Origin: Ramazzottius varieornatus
Taxonomy: Eukaryota; Tardigrada; Eutardigrada; Parachela; Ramazzottiidae
Length of the DNA: 64,000 nt
Assembly: GCA_001949185.1 (NCBI GenBank)
Contig: BDGG01000006.1
Coordinates: forward strand, 2,188,463-2,252,462
Direction: 5' to 3'
Position numbers and translations under genes: made by a program. A model generated the notes under the pieces. That model was given only the letters and a program-made list of their open reading frames with translations, was not told the origin of the DNA and searched no databases. Numbering within the stretch: position 1 is the stretch's first letter; each line of letters starts with the position of its first letter. Positions 29,322 to 39,179 of this stretch are shown here, piece after piece.

Positions 29322-30464
29322 CTAAAGCGTTTTCGGCTTCTTCGCAGCACGCGTCCGTCTGGTTAGAGCACTCTGCGCCGCTTCTTCGGGAACTTCGGCA
29401 GGTTCATGGCTCGCTGAGATTTTTCGCTTTACTGAACGAGACTTCCCGAGCGGCGCAATCTGATAAAGGTGAAAATCAGAAACGAATAATTCCGATGACT
29501 GGGAGTCCATGCGACCGCTGCTTCCCAAAACCCGACACATAACGCAGACGGAGTTTCGCCTGTTCGTCGTCGTCAGTCTCCTCCTGTTGATCAGAATCGT
29601 CCTCTTGTCTCATCGGTAAACTGTTGTCAAATGCAAGACAGCTGGTACGGATAAGCGCGTCAAACCAGTGCATGGAAATTTCCCAGGACCACCCACTTGC
29701 AGTTACAGGTTGCTTCCGTCAGCAGTGACGTAATATTAACCGTTTTACTAGTGCCGTGAACAAGAGCCCAGAGGTCTCGTTTAGCCGGGAAGGTAGTATG
29801 AAGACTGGGTTGGGATCCACAAATACTGAATCGTGCAGATCAAGCACCACGCATTCAACGACATGTGGAATTTTGACGTCGCCCATCATCAGGACAACGT
29901 GTGGTGAAAATTCGGTATCGGTCGACACCACGAAATGCAGGCACATATTGGGATGCTGAGAAATTAGTCTTGTTAATTTATTTTTGCAAAGAGGTTCTGA
30001 CGTTACAGGAACATTAACCCGGGCGACAGTCCATTCGTGCCTGTTTCGATATCAAACGTGTCAACGTGTGTTAACTTGTTTCCTGTTATGTTTGTCGCTC
30101 CCGCCCTCGTTTCGTCAGTCCACGCGTGAAAGAAACGAAATTATGTCGAGAAACCTAACACTCCACTTCATCTGTGAAACACTTCGAAATTTGCCTGGCA
30201 TACATCGTCCGAACACGAGCGAGATACCGCGGAATGAAAGTGATGTGGCTATACGAAACGGAGGGGTCATTGTAACGGGCATTACTGGGACAGGTCATGA
30301 TCGTATCGCTATACTCCGTGGAAGTTAGTTTCTAAAGCTATAATTACGTAAAGTGATGGTTAAATGCGTCTTGCGCCACGTACCTGGGCAATGGAGTCAG
30401 CACACCTGAAGGTAGGTAAGGTCGTCGGATCGTCTTCTTGGGAAAATCTGGAGTTTGGTTTGTA
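29322..30464 (-). CDS. Unrecognised multi-exon gene with acidic then basic nuclear-type C-terminus; 5' end interrupted by a transposon
   Basis: Minus-strand exons that match in phase are 30464(or further)-30384, 29955-29741, 29695-29539 and 29459-29322. The first ends at a strong CAG|GTACGT donor. The second starts after TTTCTCAG and encodes HPNMCLHFVVSTD and a hydrophobic/beta-rich stretch (VECVVLDLHDSVFV). The third carries HWFDALIRTSC and an acidic run (EETDDDE). The last is Lys/Arg-rich (KSRSVKRKIS, RTRAAKKPKTL) and ends in a stop, like a nuclear localisation tail. The 45-bp intron between exons two and three is short and its donor is weak, so that joint is the least certain. I do not recognise the family. 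The upstream exon runs directly into an inverted-repeat element at 30465, and its frame stays open on the far side if that element is removed. The gene may therefore be disrupted, or its start may lie elsewhere. Confidence 0.45.
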
Positions 30465-31203
30465 CAGCCCGTTCGGGCCAACTTGCTACCACCCAGAGAA
30501 TCAAGCCGCTGGTGACTGGGTTATTGCCAAACCGTGGAACTAATTTCCCTAGATTCAACAATCTCTTTGCTACCACGAAGAAAATCATCGGTTAGAAATC
30601 CAATAACACGGAGTCCAAATCGACAAGAACATAATGGGCGAGAAAAGAGGAAAAAACAAAAACTTTCGCGCTTTTCAGGGCCGTTTTCCAGAATTCGTTT
30701 TTCAGTTTCCCGTGAGGTTCTGTGGTGTCTTTGCTAAGTACAGTTAGAAAAGGGACCTGGCCACCGGAAGACACTTTGACGGCATGGATCCGCCGCTCAG
30801 GACAAGAGCTTTAATTTTTCCCGCAGGAGTAGGTTCCCCGGCAAAATGGTCGAATTTGACAGTTTTAATTCATTTGCCGAATTAGCTTGGCAGTTGTACG
30901 ATGCTTTTCGATCTTTTATAGCAGTCCGGATGGTCTTGTATACGGTGAGATCAAAACTGGGCTTGACACTCCAACACAGAATTTTAGAGACGACGTTTCG
31001 ATCAAGAACAGAGGTCTTCCCCACCGGAAGTCATACTGATCGACTTTTCCGAACTATCTCTCCACCCTTATGAATGCACTATCTCTCAATTAAAAGACCT
31101 TGAAATTTTGTATATAAAACACAAGGGAATGGGTGAAAAAGGCACAAACCGAATTTCTGAAGCACGTCGTTTCAAGTGGTAGCAAGTTGGCCCGAACTGG
31201 CTG
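30465..31203. mobile_element. Tc1/mariner-type non-autonomous element (MITE), 739 bp, TA target duplication
   Basis: The two ends are inverted copies over about 28 bp (start CAGCCCGTTCGGGCCAACTT, one mismatch between ends) and both are flanked by TA (30463-30464 and 31204-31205). A CAG start with TA duplication is the signature of the Tc1/mariner/pogo group. No transposase is visible inside: the internal frames are short and mutually inconsistent. It sits at the edge of, and possibly inside, an exon of the minus-strand gene at 29322-30464. Confidence 0.75.
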
Positions 31204-31261
31204 TATATGTATACGTCTTCAACCATGAACACGAATGTGTTAGTGGAGAAAGTATCACCTG

Positions 31262-31319
31262 GTCATGTAATCGAACATTGTACAGTCCACGCGTCATGTA
31301 ATCGAACATTGTACAGTCC
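31262..31319. repeat. 31-bp tandem duplication next to a transposon end
   Basis: The stretch GTCATGTAATCGAACATTGT followed by ACAGTCC occurs at 31262-31288 and again at 31293-31319 with period 31. The second copy contains the left end of the adjacent TA-flanked element at 31314, so the first copy carries a stump (CAGTCC) of that end. Confidence 0.7.
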
Positions 31320-31569
31320 GGTCGCTCGAAATCTGGACAAAATTTTCCAGTTTCAATTTGAGGCTTGCCATACATTCACCACACCTCATACTAAGCCAAG
31401 GCCCGATATTACATAACACACACATTACACCGTGCTTTGACTCGTGTAATCAACTAATCAATGCACAGATAACCGGCTGTGTGGGCATGGTGAGCAGTAC
31501 GGTTAACTTCGTATGGTTTTCCTCTGTTGAGATCGAAAAGTTTCGTCCAGATTTCGAGCGACTGGACTG
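31314..31569. mobile_element. Tc1/mariner-type MITE, 256 bp, TA target duplication
   Basis: The terminal inverted repeats match at 24 of 25 bases (begin CAGTCCGGTCGCTCGAAATC on the left and CAGTCCAGTCGC on the right, reverse strand). Both ends are flanked by TA (31312-31313, 31570-31571). There is no coding capacity. It has the same TA signature as the neighbours at 30465 and 31779 but different termini, so it is a separate family. Confidence 0.75.
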
Positions 31570-31778
31570 TATCTGTTCATGAAAGGTGGAAGGATCGCGT
31601 AAGTATAACTCTTCTCGACGACTGGGACATCAACTTCATCAGCACGGAAAGTATCGGTCATTGTTATTGCCGTTGAAAATTCTATGACATTATCTGCACA
31701 ATGCGTCGGATAGCTCCACTGGGTAGGACAAACGTAAGAGATGGTGTAAGGTCAAGAAGACAAGACTCAAATCCATTA

Positions 31779-31923
31779 CTGTAAATATTCGCTGCGTCCG
31801 CGCAGTACGTCGTCGTACAAGTGAAGTACAGCCCCGGTCCGGTTTCACGGATTGCGCAACTCCCTACGGGGGTGCATCGCCACGTACGTGTACGTACTGT
31901 GTGGACGCAGCGAATATTTACAG
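31779..31923. mobile_element. Tc1/mariner-type MITE, 145 bp, TA target duplication
   Basis: The ends are inverted copies for at least 21 bp (CTGTAAATATTCGCTGCGTC then C), extending imperfectly through a GTACGT region to about 33 bp. Both ends are flanked by TA (31777-31778 and 31924-31925). The interior is GC-rich, about 75 bp, with no coding potential. Confidence 0.75.
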
Positions 31924-32216
31924 TATATGAATACAGTCATAACTCTCACTTGTACAATAAGTCACAGTAGCGAACTTTAGCAGGCTGAAATGAGTTGGTA
32001 GATTTGTATTTGCCAGCAGCCAGAAGTATACGCGGTCATAGTGTCACGTGACACCTTGATGTAAATTGGGTGCTTCCGTTCTTTCCTACGGTTACTCCAG
32101 TCTCCGAATGTCAGTTCGAAGTCGTATATACACTCGGCTAAGCCGTCGCCCGGCGGCGTTTTGTAACAGTCAAATTTAACAATATATATAACGTTTGTGC
32201 TTGCTGGTGTTGCAGA

Positions 32217-34121
32217 ATGTCCATAGAGTACGTACACTTGCAGCGAGAGAACACGCGACTGGAGACAGAGTTGGCTTAATGTCAGGATAAGCTGCGCAAG
32301 CTGGACAAGTTCTACAAGAACCGCCCTGACCCGCCTTCGCTAAAGCGAGTCCAGACAGAGGCGGAAGTGAGAATGAGGGCAGGTGAGCCACTGGAATACA
32401 TCTTAGCACATGTTTTTCGTCTGTGACTGTGTACGGCGGAGGTGACCATAGCCTCTGACCGAGACCAAGACACAAAAACAAGGCATTGTCTTGGACATCA
32501 TCGTGTCTAGGGTGTACGGCGGCAGCGCCATAAGGCCAAAACACTAGAATTCGCACTGGTGCCGGATATCGGTACATCACCAATTCAAAGTCATGTGCTT
32601 ACAATGATTATCCTCAGCATCCTGGCGTTGTTTCACACTTGCTTCGTACCAAAATGTAGAGAATTGGTTTCTCTATCGTTTAGTACTCAGCAGATCACGA
32701 GAAAACGTTTCTGCAGGATCTAAAGTTAAGTACGGCTAAAGGGGTGGAAAGCATCCGCTGAGTGACGTCGCTCAATGAAGCGGCATAGTCTCGGCTGCGG
32801 AACGGGACAATGCCGATTTTCTCAAGATTTCACCCCCTCTTGCCGTTTTTAATTCCAGATGATATAGATGAGTTTTTCTATTATCTGCTAGGTACCAAAT
32901 GATAGAGAGATGACTTCCCTACATTTTGATACCAAGCAGGTACAAAACAGAACGCCAGGAAGCTAAGGACGACCATCCAAAGTACACGACGCTAAATTGA
33001 TCATTTATCGTCGTGACCACAACCTTAACATTAAATTAGCGTCGTTTTGGTCACCTCAAAGAACTTTTAGTGTCTTGGTCAGGACTTAGTGACATCGTCA
33101 CCTCACCGTACACGATCTGTTTTCTGTCGCCCTCTCATATTGCGAGTCCTCGGGAATATGACCAGTTCGGGTTCGAGCTCGAAATGCTCTGATAGGCGGA
33201 TAATTTGCAGAAAAAAATTTCCAGACAGACAGGTAATACCCAAATCAACACATGCGGCACTTTCGACTATATTGCGATGCCCTTAAAGACGGCTCGCTCA
33301 CTTCTGTTTTTTATCGTAGTGTGGGAGATTGAGCCACGGAGCTTCGCGCTCATCAACTGCTCGGATGTCCAGGCCAGTGTGGCGAAGGGGAACCAGCTGG
33401 CGGGCTACAAGGCTAGCTGCGCCGGTCCTTCTTTCCGTCCACCGCCTAATGGCTCGGCTGAGCACAAGAAGCTCCGGCTGGACCAACAGACGGTGGACAT
33501 TGGCGCCAAGATCGCGGCACAAGACGCTCGGCTTGCCGAAGCCCTCAAGCGTCGCGACGACGCTCTGGCTAAATTGACCAACGCCCACGAGCCGGTCTGC
33601 CGTGGCGAATTTGAAGAGTTCTGCCCGGCGTGGATGGAGGCTCGCAAAGGCTGTCCCAAACTAATGTGCTTCCAGTCTAATGGGGAGTGCTTGGCCGCTG
33701 CCATTGGCGAAGGCCACGGAAGACCTCGACGAGCTGCCGCCGTGGGTGGACCCTGGCGAGAAGCTTCCGGCGAACCTTGTCGACATGGCGCTGGAAGCAG
33801 TGGTAGACCTGCCTAACATCCCCACACTAACATCTAATGTGCCGCTTCCACCACTGAGCACGTCAAGCACTCAACCTCCGCCACCCCCATCATTCCAGAA
33901 GCAGCTTCCAGCGGTACCGGTACCATTCGTGGCCCAGCCACTCCCTCCGCCACGTGCTTGCCACGAGATGCTTTTTGCGGTCATCTTCAAGGTAAGATTA
34001 TATCTGCCACTCTTGTTACAATGTGTCGGCCCCTTGTACCGAATGATTCTAGGAAAACATCGATACCAATGCGATCCTGCTCTCCGCGGCGCACACCTCC
34101 ATCCCATACAAGCGTTTCTGA
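32217..34121 (+). pseudogene. Decayed coiled-coil / proline-rich gene with an in-frame stop and a frameshift
   Basis: Exon 1 (32217-32382) follows a TTGCAG acceptor and ends in G|GTGAGC. It reads MSIEYVHLQRENTRLETELA, then TAA (32277-32279), then CQDKLRKLDKFYKNRP in the same frame. Exon 2 starts after TATCGTAG at 33319 in the matching phase and encodes charged, coiled-coil-like sequence (LRLDQQTVDIGAKIAAQ, LAEALKRRDDALAKL) and a Cys-rich patch (CRGEFEEFCPAW, KGCPKLMCF). Near 33690 the coding signal moves to another frame (LAKATEDLDELPPWVDPGEK), continues through a proline-rich run (STQPPPPPSFQ), reaches an AAG|GTAAGA donor at 33991 and a last exon 34053-34121 ending PYKRF-stop. The family is unknown. 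The single TAA and one frame change inside otherwise phase-consistent exons indicate a recent pseudogene or sequencing errors in a live gene. Confidence 0.5.
32640..32938. mobile_element. Inverted-repeat element (MITE), about 299 bp, long degenerate TIRs
   Basis: The left end TGCTTCGTACCAAAATGTAG and the reverse complement of the right end TGCTTGGTATCAAAATGTAG align for about 65 bp at roughly three bases in four. No clear target-site duplication was found and there is no coding capacity. The exact ends are uncertain. It lies in the intron of the decayed gene at 32217-34121. Confidence 0.55.
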
Positions 34122-34369
34122 TGATCAAATCGGTGGAAGTGACATGCATTTCTTGCAGGAACTGGATTGCGCCGACGAAGCTCGAAGAATACTGGGGTAA
34201 GCAGCTTTGGAAAGATATGAGCTACGAAGACATTTGCCCAGATGTCAAACACTGGAGCTTAATGTTTAAAATCTGGCTGGAGAATGGACGGGCGATGTGG
34301 TTGATGGTTGACGAGACGACAGAACACCGTGCCATGCAACCTCGCCAGTGTTGCTCCGATCATTACAAT

Positions 34370-35200
34370 TGATAATTGAAAATGACCAAAAACGACCTTT
34401 TTTGAATTCCAATCTGACAATCAGAATTGAGAATTCCAGGCTCGACAGTTCCAATATTAATTAGAATTGCAATTAGAATTCCAAAAATAAAAGTTATTTT
34501 AATTGATAATCGGAATACTGACAATAGTAATTCGAATTACTGAACTCGCGCCAGCAGCGCGGGAAAACGCACGTGGGTGTACTTAGTTTTGGACTTTCTA
34601 CATGATTTGGTGCTTGATTGGGTGAATATGTGTGCTTATGTACATGTCGCACGAGGCAGTACGGCACGATGCTTACTGTATTGGTTTGCGAACCACGCGC
34701 GGCGGATCGATGTGCGCGCGAAGTTTAACCCCGGTCCTGATGTTTTTCCTCACCATTAATCGGAGTTCAACTCACGACAGCAATTGAAATTATTTCAATT
34801 GGTGTGGTTCATTTTTTAGATTTGAATATCCATAAACCCCCGAAGGATTGTTTCGCGCGTATAATGACGTACGCGCAGTGCTTCAGGAAACGTTACAATA
34901 TCTGTTTTCATCAGCGCATCCGTGTTCAGTGCCACGAGTATAACAAATCTTGAGCTAAATTAAACATTCATCAGCCATCGGTCGCTCATGGAACGACAGG
35001 CTTAAGTTGCTTCAAAACGCCGTGTTTTATGGATATTCAAATCTAAAAAATGAATCAAAACCAATTGAAATAATTTCAGTTGCTGTCGTGAGTTGAATTC
35101 CGATTAATTGTAATTGCTAGTTCAGCTGAGCTGAGCCTGACATAACTGAAACTGTTGCCGCCGAGGTATTCCGATTGATCGTAATTGCAATTTGAATAGA
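34370..35200. repeat. AT-rich stretch full of GAATT/CAATT words around an inverted-repeat element
   Basis: The sequence is dominated by short AATT-containing words (GAATTCCAA, AATTGATAAT, AATTGCAATT). The outer parts are also loosely inverted with respect to each other (TAATCGGAATAC near 34507 against GTATTCCGATTGAT near 35165). This suggests nested or degenerate copies of the element at 34760-35103. Confidence 0.5.
34760..35103. mobile_element. Inverted-repeat element with about 75-bp TIRs, probable TTAA target site
   Basis: The ends begin TCGGAGTTCAACTCACGACA (left) and TCGGAATTCAACTCACGACA (right, reverse strand) and match for about 75 bp, through ATTTGAATATCCATAAA. Both ends are bordered by TTAA (34756-34759 and 35104-35107), which would fit a piggyBac-type insertion. 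However, ATTAAT is itself palindromic, so a TA duplication cannot be excluded. The interior (about 195 bp) has no coding potential. Confidence 0.65.
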
Positions 35201-35243
35201 AAAAGTCATATTGGAGCAACACTGACCTCGCTTCCAATTCAGA

Positions 35244-35497
35244 CGATGAACAAGGAGTGTGGAACGTTCGTTGAGCGCACTGGAGTTAAGCTGGGAGACG
35301 TCACAATCGTTCCTTCCGATATCGTCGCTCTGGCTCGCTCGAACATTCTGAATGGAACCCCGTACAATGTGATGACCAGTAACTGTCAAGTATGGATGAG
35401 AACTTCCATCGATATGATCAACTCGTTCCTGGGAAAGAGTTTGCTCGAGGCAACGAAGAAGAGTCGCTGGGCACGCTGGATCGCCCGGATGATATGA
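35244..35497 (+). pseudogene. Gene fragment resembling the C-terminal half of an LRAT/NC-type papain-like domain
   Basis: After a possible acceptor (CTTCCAATTCAG) the frame reads MNKECGTFVERTGVKLGD, then PYNVMTSNCQVWMRTSIDMI and a basic, hydrophobic tail (KKSRWARWIARMI) to a stop. The YN-x-x-T-x-NCQ-x-W pattern resembles the catalytic-cysteine segment of LRAT/NC or PPPDE-type papain-like proteins. The histidine segment that should lie upstream is missing, because the sequence before it is an AT-rich repeat region. It is best described as a 3' fragment. It could be the last exon of a gene truncated by the neighbouring insertions. The family call rests on one motif only. Confidence 0.35.
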
Positions 35498-35663
35498 AGA
35501 CTTACATGGAAATGTTGGAGAGTGGATACAAAGAGTTCGCCAAGTTCGTTCAGTTGTCTTCGGGATCATGCGGCAGCAAGAAGAATCCGAAACACGAGCT
35601 AGTGCTCACGAACACCTGAACATACTGTGCCATCACGTTGTCCGCTCACTATACACGTCCGCT

Positions 35664-36198
35664 GCAGGCGCGTCCCATAGGCAAATATTTGCCGTAAAAA
35701 TTTTCTGTCGTGAAAAGGATGCGAACTTTGGACCTGACGTCATGACCCGAGTCGTCGGCTCCGGTCGGTGAAAACAGCTTGACCCGGTACCTGCATAAAC
35801 CGCGCAGAAAGAAGTTTTCATTCAAAAATAGCAGGAAGCGAGTCTGACGTGACAGACCAACGCCATAGCGACCATACTATTAGTTAAGAGCATCCGAGAA
35901 CTTTTCGCCATACTTGGTGGACAAATACCTCGAACTCAGGGGTTTTTCGTCGACCAAATACGGCAAAAAGTGCTCAGATGATCTGATCTAACTGCCTGGT
36001 GTTAGTCTGTCTGCGCCCGACTCACTCCCTGCTATTTTTGAGTGAGAACTTTTTCGGCGCGGTTTATGCAGGTACCGGGTCGAGCTGGTTTTAGTGACCG
36101 GAGCCGACGACTCGGGTCATGACGTGAGGTCAACAGTTCGCATCCTTTTTACGACAGAAAATTTTCACGACAGGAATTAGCCTATGGGACGCGCCTGC
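35664..36198. mobile_element. Foldback (nearly full-length palindromic) element, 535 bp
   Basis: The outer ends are inverted (GCAGGCGCGTCCCATAGG on both). The arms stay alignable for about 185 bp (shared CATGACCCGAGTCGTCGGCT, GGTACCTGCATAAACCGCGC, CAAAAATAGCAGG). Inside, AGAACTTTTCGCCATACTTG on one side and its near complement on the other continue the match almost to the centre. No target duplication is evident and there is no coding capacity. Foldback or MULE-like non-autonomous elements look like this. Confidence 0.65.
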
Positions 36199-37334
36199 GA
36201 ACCGTTTCCGGTAAAACGGTATCTTACTACGTATTTGAAAGAGGGAGAACTGCTAGCCCAATCTCTTTCGCTGCTCTTTCCGCGTTCGCACACATATCTA
36301 TCAGAGTAAATTTTTTCTCACGAGCGGTAATATCAGTGCCTTGGCCAGGTAATTGTTTTATATGGGTACAGAAGTACGATAACGCAGTAGTGCAGGGTTC
36401 GATCGTTCTTGTGACCCTGACGGCTACTTTTAGGCTCCCCAAATATCTTCATAATCGAATTGAAATTTCATGGCTTCCTCTAAAAAAAAGTAGAAAAGGT
36501 AAGCCCCTAATGAATGAACTGCTGCTCCAAACCCTCGCAAGTCCAGCGCGGTAATGCAGCTTATTCCCGCTTCCTTGTTTCCAGAATCGAACCTACAAAG
36601 TAATACGGTACGAGGAGGGAAACCCAGCTTTTCTAACGAGCGTACTTTGCTAGGTCAAATTCTGCAGGTTGCGCGGTCCTGTGTCTTGTTCAGCTGATAA
36701 CCTGCTATCGACATAAGGACCGAGCAAGAGATAGCAAAGTTTTGGCTGTTCCGATTGAATGATAGTAACCGTCAGTTTGCTCCTACCACGCAGACAGTTT
36801 ATTTCTACTGTCGGCGTCACATACGACTGAACCACTATGCAAAGTTGCCAACAATTCGCTCGGAAGTTAGCAAAGTTTTAGCTGTTCCGATTTCGAATAG
36901 AACCCAGCCGTGAAGCTGTAGTGACGCTGCCTCACAAGTGCTCGATTTCCATTTAGCATGGCACATATGCGGTTAACTGAATCGACTGATCTTTGCTACC
37001 GTACGCCCTCTGCAGAAAGTGCTCTCCCTATTACCGGCAGTCATTTTCAAACAACCTTCCTTCCGGATTTATTTCCGCTACGAGCTGTTGCTTATTTCCG
37101 AACCAAGCTGGTCCAGATTCAGGAAAAGTGTTGAGATAAATTTTAAAAAAATTTGACAATTTCTGGCTGGAAGACTATTCAGAAAGTCGTCAGTTAGAAA
37201 ACTAGTCGCTAGTTTGGCGAGTTAGAACAGTTAGGCCTTGCTCCTCGTACGCTAAACGCTGTCACTGCGGAAAAGGCGCAGGTCGCCGTAGGTCAGGAAT
37301 TCAAACGCTTGACGTTAGGCACTCAATGATGAAC
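36199..37334. other. No supported gene
   Basis: One minus-strand frame near 36230-36360 (ending GLAVLPLSNT) has a coding look but no recognisable domain or clear splice sites. No repeats or RNA genes are seen in the rest. Confidence 0.35.
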
Positions 37335-37861
37335 TCACTTTTCGATGAGCTTTTCTGCCAGGAGGACGTAGTTGTGATGAGTAGGATCCACTTGACCTAA
37401 GAGTTCTGCCAGATTGGCCAACTGGTCTTCGGTCAGCGGACGAGCATTGCGAATCGCAAAGTGGGCTGTGGCAGGGTTGAGTTCAGTGTTGTTCAGGCCT
37501 CCCATGGGTAATGCTTGACCAGACGCCAGTTCCTTTTCCGAGTACGCGAAGGTGTCTTTTTCCAAAATTTGTAGCGGGTGCCCTTTGTGACGGATGAAAG
37601 TCATGGTTGCGTTGTACTCTTCCTCCGTTTCGTACGGAAAAATTTCGGTGGGGCTGAAGCCAGCTCGAGAAACCACCTAATGCATCTAATATCGCGAATC
37701 GAACTTCGCCTTGGCATAGACCACTTTACTGATCAGCTCATCTCCTGGCCTTCCACCAACGTCGGCAGCTGCGAAGGTTGCTTTCTGGGCAGTTTAGCAC
37801 CATTCTTAAGTTCATCCAAGTCCATAGAGCCTATAAACTTCCTCGCATCGAAGAAATCCAT
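37335..37861 (-). pseudogene. Unrecognised minus-strand gene remnant with frame changes
   Basis: Reading right to left, one frame starts MDFFDARKFIGSMDLDEL (from 37861) and runs to a stop after LVEGQEMS. A second frame picks up as GDELISKVVYAKAKFDSRY and stops. A third, from about 37676, gives GFSPTEIFPYETEEEYNATM down to LGQVDPTHHNYVLLAEKLIEK and a stop at 37335, where GTGAGT could also be a donor. The pieces look like one protein with two breaks. I do not recognise the family. Introns with poor splice sites are an alternative to decay. Confidence 0.35.
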
Positions 37862-37953
37862 TTCTTCACTGAACTGCTGGTTGGCAAATCAGCTCGTTTA
37901 ACGCAGTGCAGCTGCAAGATTTGATGTTGTAGGAGATAACTGCTCGTACGAGG

Positions 37954-38924
37954 TTGAAGATGGCTTCGATTTCGAAAGAACAAACGCTCGTCAGTTACCC
38001 GGAGCCCATCCCGTTTACCATCGGCCTGGCCATTCCGAACTTCTCATTCCGCAGAACGTCTATCACAGCAATCCATTTTGATAAGGCCATCATGCGTAAG
38101 TCTTCTTGGAATCTCCGCGTCCATCCAGTCGAGCACGTGATGATCGGTGACCAGGAAGCCCGTTCTGCGACGGAGTTCTCATCTACCACAAATTCCTGGA
38201 TTTCTGCCCCGACTATCTGGTCAAGTTCCGCATCGAATAAACTCGATCGTCTTCCAACCTCCTTGACATCTCGACAAGAAGTCGAAATAATTTTGTGCTT
38301 TTGATTTTAGGGTCATGGATCCGGTGACTGACGATACCGGAAGTAATTTTTCACGAGAGGGCGAATTGGTCGTCAATAAAGACCGTAAATGCACTGTCTG
38401 GGGGAAACGATCGTTGATCTAACACTCCGCGATCTGGGGACTGTCACCTTCGCTGTACCTACCGCAAGACCCGAAAAGTTAGTTCTCCGTCTGGAGCTAC
38501 GCATCACTGCCTTACCAAAGGTTCCTAAGTTAGTATCAAGCAGGCCTTGGTGAGCGTGACCGACTCGCTTAAGGAGGCCGCCGGAGTGACACCTGAAATC
38601 AGCTTTGCGAAGCCTGTTTCGTTCACCATCGACATAACCATCCCTAAGTTTTCAACTCTGAAGGCGCAAAGTACTCCTATCATATCGGAAGGTGTCCGTA
38701 TCTGCCCCAAATCTTCCTGGAATCTTCACGTTTTTCCGGCGAGAAAACCATCCGCGTCACGGACTGGGATTGATAGCTTAAGAGTGAAATCGACTCGATT
38801 TCAACGAGAGACGGATGAAGAAGACATAGCCGACAAGTGCATAATCAGGTGGTTCCATCATATTATCAGTCCTACCTTCCTACCTACGGCTTACCGAGTA
38901 CGGCAAATACTGGTACAGGCGTAG
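37954..38924 (+). pseudogene. MATH (TRAF-like) domain gene remnant, at least two degenerate copies
   Basis: The first piece (37954-38210) has PFTIGLAIPNFSF, KSSWNLRVHP and, after a one-base frame change near 38160, FCDGVLIYHKFLDFCPDYL. The second (about 38547-38790) has VSFTIDITIPKFS, STPIISEGVRICPKSSWNLHVFP. Both follow the MATH pattern of an F-x-I-x-IP-x-FS strand, a conserved S-x-x-F turn and a W-x-L-x-V-x-P strand. Between them a frame reading DLTLRDLGTVTFAV may belong to the same repeat. MATH domains bind substrates in SPOP-like E3 adaptors, often with a BTB domain, and a BTB fragment occurs elsewhere in the window (61761-61961). Frameshifts and stops suggest decay. Missed introns could explain part of this. 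Confidence 0.45.
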
Positions 38925-39179
38925 TAGCATCGAGATAGATTTATTTTGCAGCAGAGCGACCCTGGGCGGGAGACGCTTGGTCAGAGACTTCCAGCAGTTG
39001 TTCAAAAGCACGAACCCCAGTTGACGTCTGGACTTTCCTTGGTTACGAAACGAACACGGAAGTACTTGAGGTACTGGCGAGGTGAGCGGACATACACAAT
39101 TGTGTAAACCATTCGCCCAGCCTTCGCACAGTCGCCAAACACGGACCCCAAGCGAAGGCTCATTAGAACTAACCTGAGA

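Noticed and set aside
30592-31024. Minus-strand frames and a plus-strand frame starting MVEFDSFNSF
   Set aside because: They lie inside the TA-flanked element at 30465-31203 and carry no transposase or host-gene pattern.
32277-32279. Programmed readthrough or selenocysteine at the in-frame stop
   Set aside because: The codon is TAA, not TGA, and a separate frame change lies further on, so decay or error is simpler.
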